The translations under genes and the position numbers were made by a program. The notes beneath the pieces are model-generated. The model was not told the origin of the DNA. It was given only the letters and a program-made list of their open reading frames with translations, and did not search any database. 6,595 nucleotides of DNA from JAEZJZ01 sp964450265. GTDB lineage: Bacteria; Bacillota; UBA994; UBA5500. Of the stretch, positions 5,559-6,595 are shown one piece after another. The stretch spans positions 1 through 6,595 of the forward strand of contig CAYVCY010000122.1 of the NCBI GenBank assembly GCA_964450265.1, written 5' to 3'. Numbering within the stretch: the stretch's first letter is position 1; every line of letters begins with the position of its first letter.

Positions 5559-6458
5559 GTGTCTTTTGATAGGATTGTGGCGATAGTCAATCCGATAGCC
5601 GGTAAGGGAAAGTGCGCCAGACTCTGGCCGCAAGTGGAAGGCTATCTGCGGGAGCTTGGGTTGGAGTTTGAGGTGTGCTTCACTAAGAACAAGGGTGATG
5701 CTATCGGTCTGGCAGCAGAGGCTGCTTCCCGAGAGATCGATTGCCTGCTATCGGTGGGAGGCGATGGAACCCTGAATGAGGTGGTGAATGGCGTAGCGAA
5801 GCGCCCAGTGACCATAGGAGTAATCCCTACTGGTTCAGGCAACGACTTTGTCCGTACTCTGGGACTGAAACCACACGATTGGCGCGGTGCCTGTCGAATG
5901 GTCGCAGCCGGACGGGTGCGACCGATGGATTTGGGAAGGATCAACGGCCGCCACTTTGCCAACGTAGCCGGGGTTGGCTTCGATGCAGCGGTGGCGAACT
6001 GCGCCAACGTCTGGGCGAAACAACGGTTTCCGGGAAGCATGGCCTATGTCGCTGCCCTGCTGAAGGTGTTAGCACAGTTCAAGTCGACTGAGTTGACTAT
6101 AGAGCTTGATGATCAAACATTCTCCGGGGTAGGTTGGCTGGTGGCCGTGGCCAATGCGCAGTACTTTGGCGGAGGGATGTGGGTTGCTCCCCGAGCAAAA
6201 ATCGACGACGGGCTATTTGATGTCTGTATACTGGGCGAGCTATCCCGCTCAAGATTCTTGGCGGCATTTCCCAGTGTGTTCTCTGGTAAGCACCTGGCCC
6301 ATCCGGCAATCCATTACTTTCGTTCCCAAAGCGTCAAGGTGAGTGCCAAAGACCCATTGCTGGTGCAGGCTGATGGAGAGTTGATTGCAGAGACTCCGCA
6401 GAGCCTTTGTTTGCTGCCAGGGCGTCTATCTATACTTTGCGGTGAAGAGGAACACTAG
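5559..6458 (+). CDS. Diacylglycerol kinase family lipid kinase (DgkB/YegS/BmrU type)
   Basis: The predicted protein has 299 residues, the usual length for soluble, membrane-associated lipid kinases of the DAGK-catalytic family. Landmarks: IVNPIAGKGK (9-18), the nucleotide-binding SVGGDGTLNEVVNG (65-78) with the GGDGT signature, VIPTGSGNDFVRTLG (88-102), AGVGFDA (137-143), NAQYFGGGMWVAPRAKIDDG (199-218) and VQADGE (269-274), whose Asp272-Gly-Glu fits the catalytic position. It should phosphorylate a lipid such as diacylglycerol with ATP, recycling it into phospholipid synthesis. The exact substrate cannot be told, and sphingosine- or YegS-like alternatives share these motifs. DgkB of Gram-positive bacteria is the closest role, because lipoteichoic-acid synthesis releases diacylglycerol; that pathway is not visible here. 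The start is GTG 5559, with GGGGGA (5547-5552) six bases upstream. Confidence 0.92.
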   Translation: MSFDRIVAIVNPIAGKGKCARLWPQVEGYLRELGLEFEVCFTKNKGDAIGLAAEAASREIDCLLSVGGDGTLNEVVNGVAKRPVTIGVIPTGSGNDFVRTLGLKPHDWRGACRMVAAGRVRPMDLGRINGRHFANVAGVGFDAAVANCANVWAKQRFPGSMAYVAALLKVLAQFKSTELTIELDDQTFSGVGWLVAVANAQYFGGGMWVAPRAKIDDGLFDVCILGELSRSRFLAAFPSVFSGKHLAHPAIHYFRSQSVKVSAKDPLLVQADGELIAETPQSLCLLPGRLSILCGEEEH

Positions 6459-6494
6459 GGATACTGGTCGTCTCTTCGTCAATAATCCTCAATA

Positions 6495-6515
6495 AAGCAT
6501 AAGAGCTCTTTGCTT
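6495..6515. repeat. Imperfect palindrome after the lipid kinase gene
   Basis: AAGCATAAGAG (6495-6505) faces CTCTTTGCTT (6506-6515). They are complementary except for one bulged base, around the perfect dyad AAGAGCTCTT. The plus-strand side is not followed by a T-run, so it is a poor terminator for the kinase; on the minus strand TATTG follows. The 137 bases from 6459 to the window end hold no gene I can support. Confidence 0.3.
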
Positions 6516-6595
6516 GCCAAACAATAGGACGAGAAGTCAGTGGTACAAGCTGATGGTTGCTTGCGCAACAATCACTTTATTGCCCGCAACATCTG

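Noticed and set aside
6556..6569. Small hairpin GTTGC-TTGC-GCAAC near the window end
   Set aside because: A five-base stem with no T-run is too weak to call a terminator, and its context is cut off by the window edge.
6537..6595. C-terminal end of a minus-strand gene ending in TGA at 6539-6537 (last residues would read VIVAQATISLYH)
   Set aside because: Only 18 open codons are visible, with no recognisable family and no codon signal. An open plus-strand frame exists over the same bases. It can be decided only with sequence to the right.

Overview
The window looks like ordinary chromosome of a low-to-middle GC Firmicute, probably of the Clostridia type. This is inferred from strong AAGGAGG-like ribosome binding sites, frequent GTG starts, and a gene set (YacP nuclease, DUF4446 membrane protein, DgkB-type lipid kinase) typical of that phylum. 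No species can be named from the sequence alone.

Layout. Bases 1-48 are the 3' end of a 5S rRNA gene, so an rRNA operon enters from the left. It is closed by two consecutive terminator hairpins (57-105 and 107-134). A separate transcription unit follows: a good extended -10 promoter (171-198), an XRE-family regulator with a C-terminal cupin domain (326-883), and a short PLP-dependent threonine/serine dehydratase without an ACT domain (1003-1950). The gap between these two genes contains a perfect 14-bp palindrome. A YacP/Rae1-type NYN ribonuclease (2113-2670) comes next, behind a leader with several mutually complementary blocks. On the opposite strand, a large membrane glycosyltransferase of family GT2 (2684-4663) converges on yacP. 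The two stop codons lie in the two arms of one hairpin that looks like a bidirectional terminator. To the right, divergent from the glycosyltransferase, are a DUF4446 membrane protein (4867-5388) and a diacylglycerol-kinase-family lipid kinase (5559-6458). The last 137 bases hold no gene I can support.

How the genes fit together. The regulator and dehydratase are a plausible pair, with an amino-acid-related ligand sensed by the cupin controlling a catabolic deaminase. The glycosyltransferase, DUF4446 protein and lipid kinase all concern the membrane or envelope, but nothing shows that they form one pathway. No mobile element, CRISPR array, tRNA or phage gene was seen.

Most worth a second look: (i) the glycosyltransferase has about 200 extra, apparently helical residues inserted into its catalytic GT-A fold; (ii) the octamer GCTATCGG is strongly over-represented; (iii) both stop codons of the convergent pair are built into a shared terminator; (iv) a four-codon upstream ORF with the best ribosome binding site in the region precedes the glycosyltransferase. 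I did not find a clear undescribed multi-gene system.
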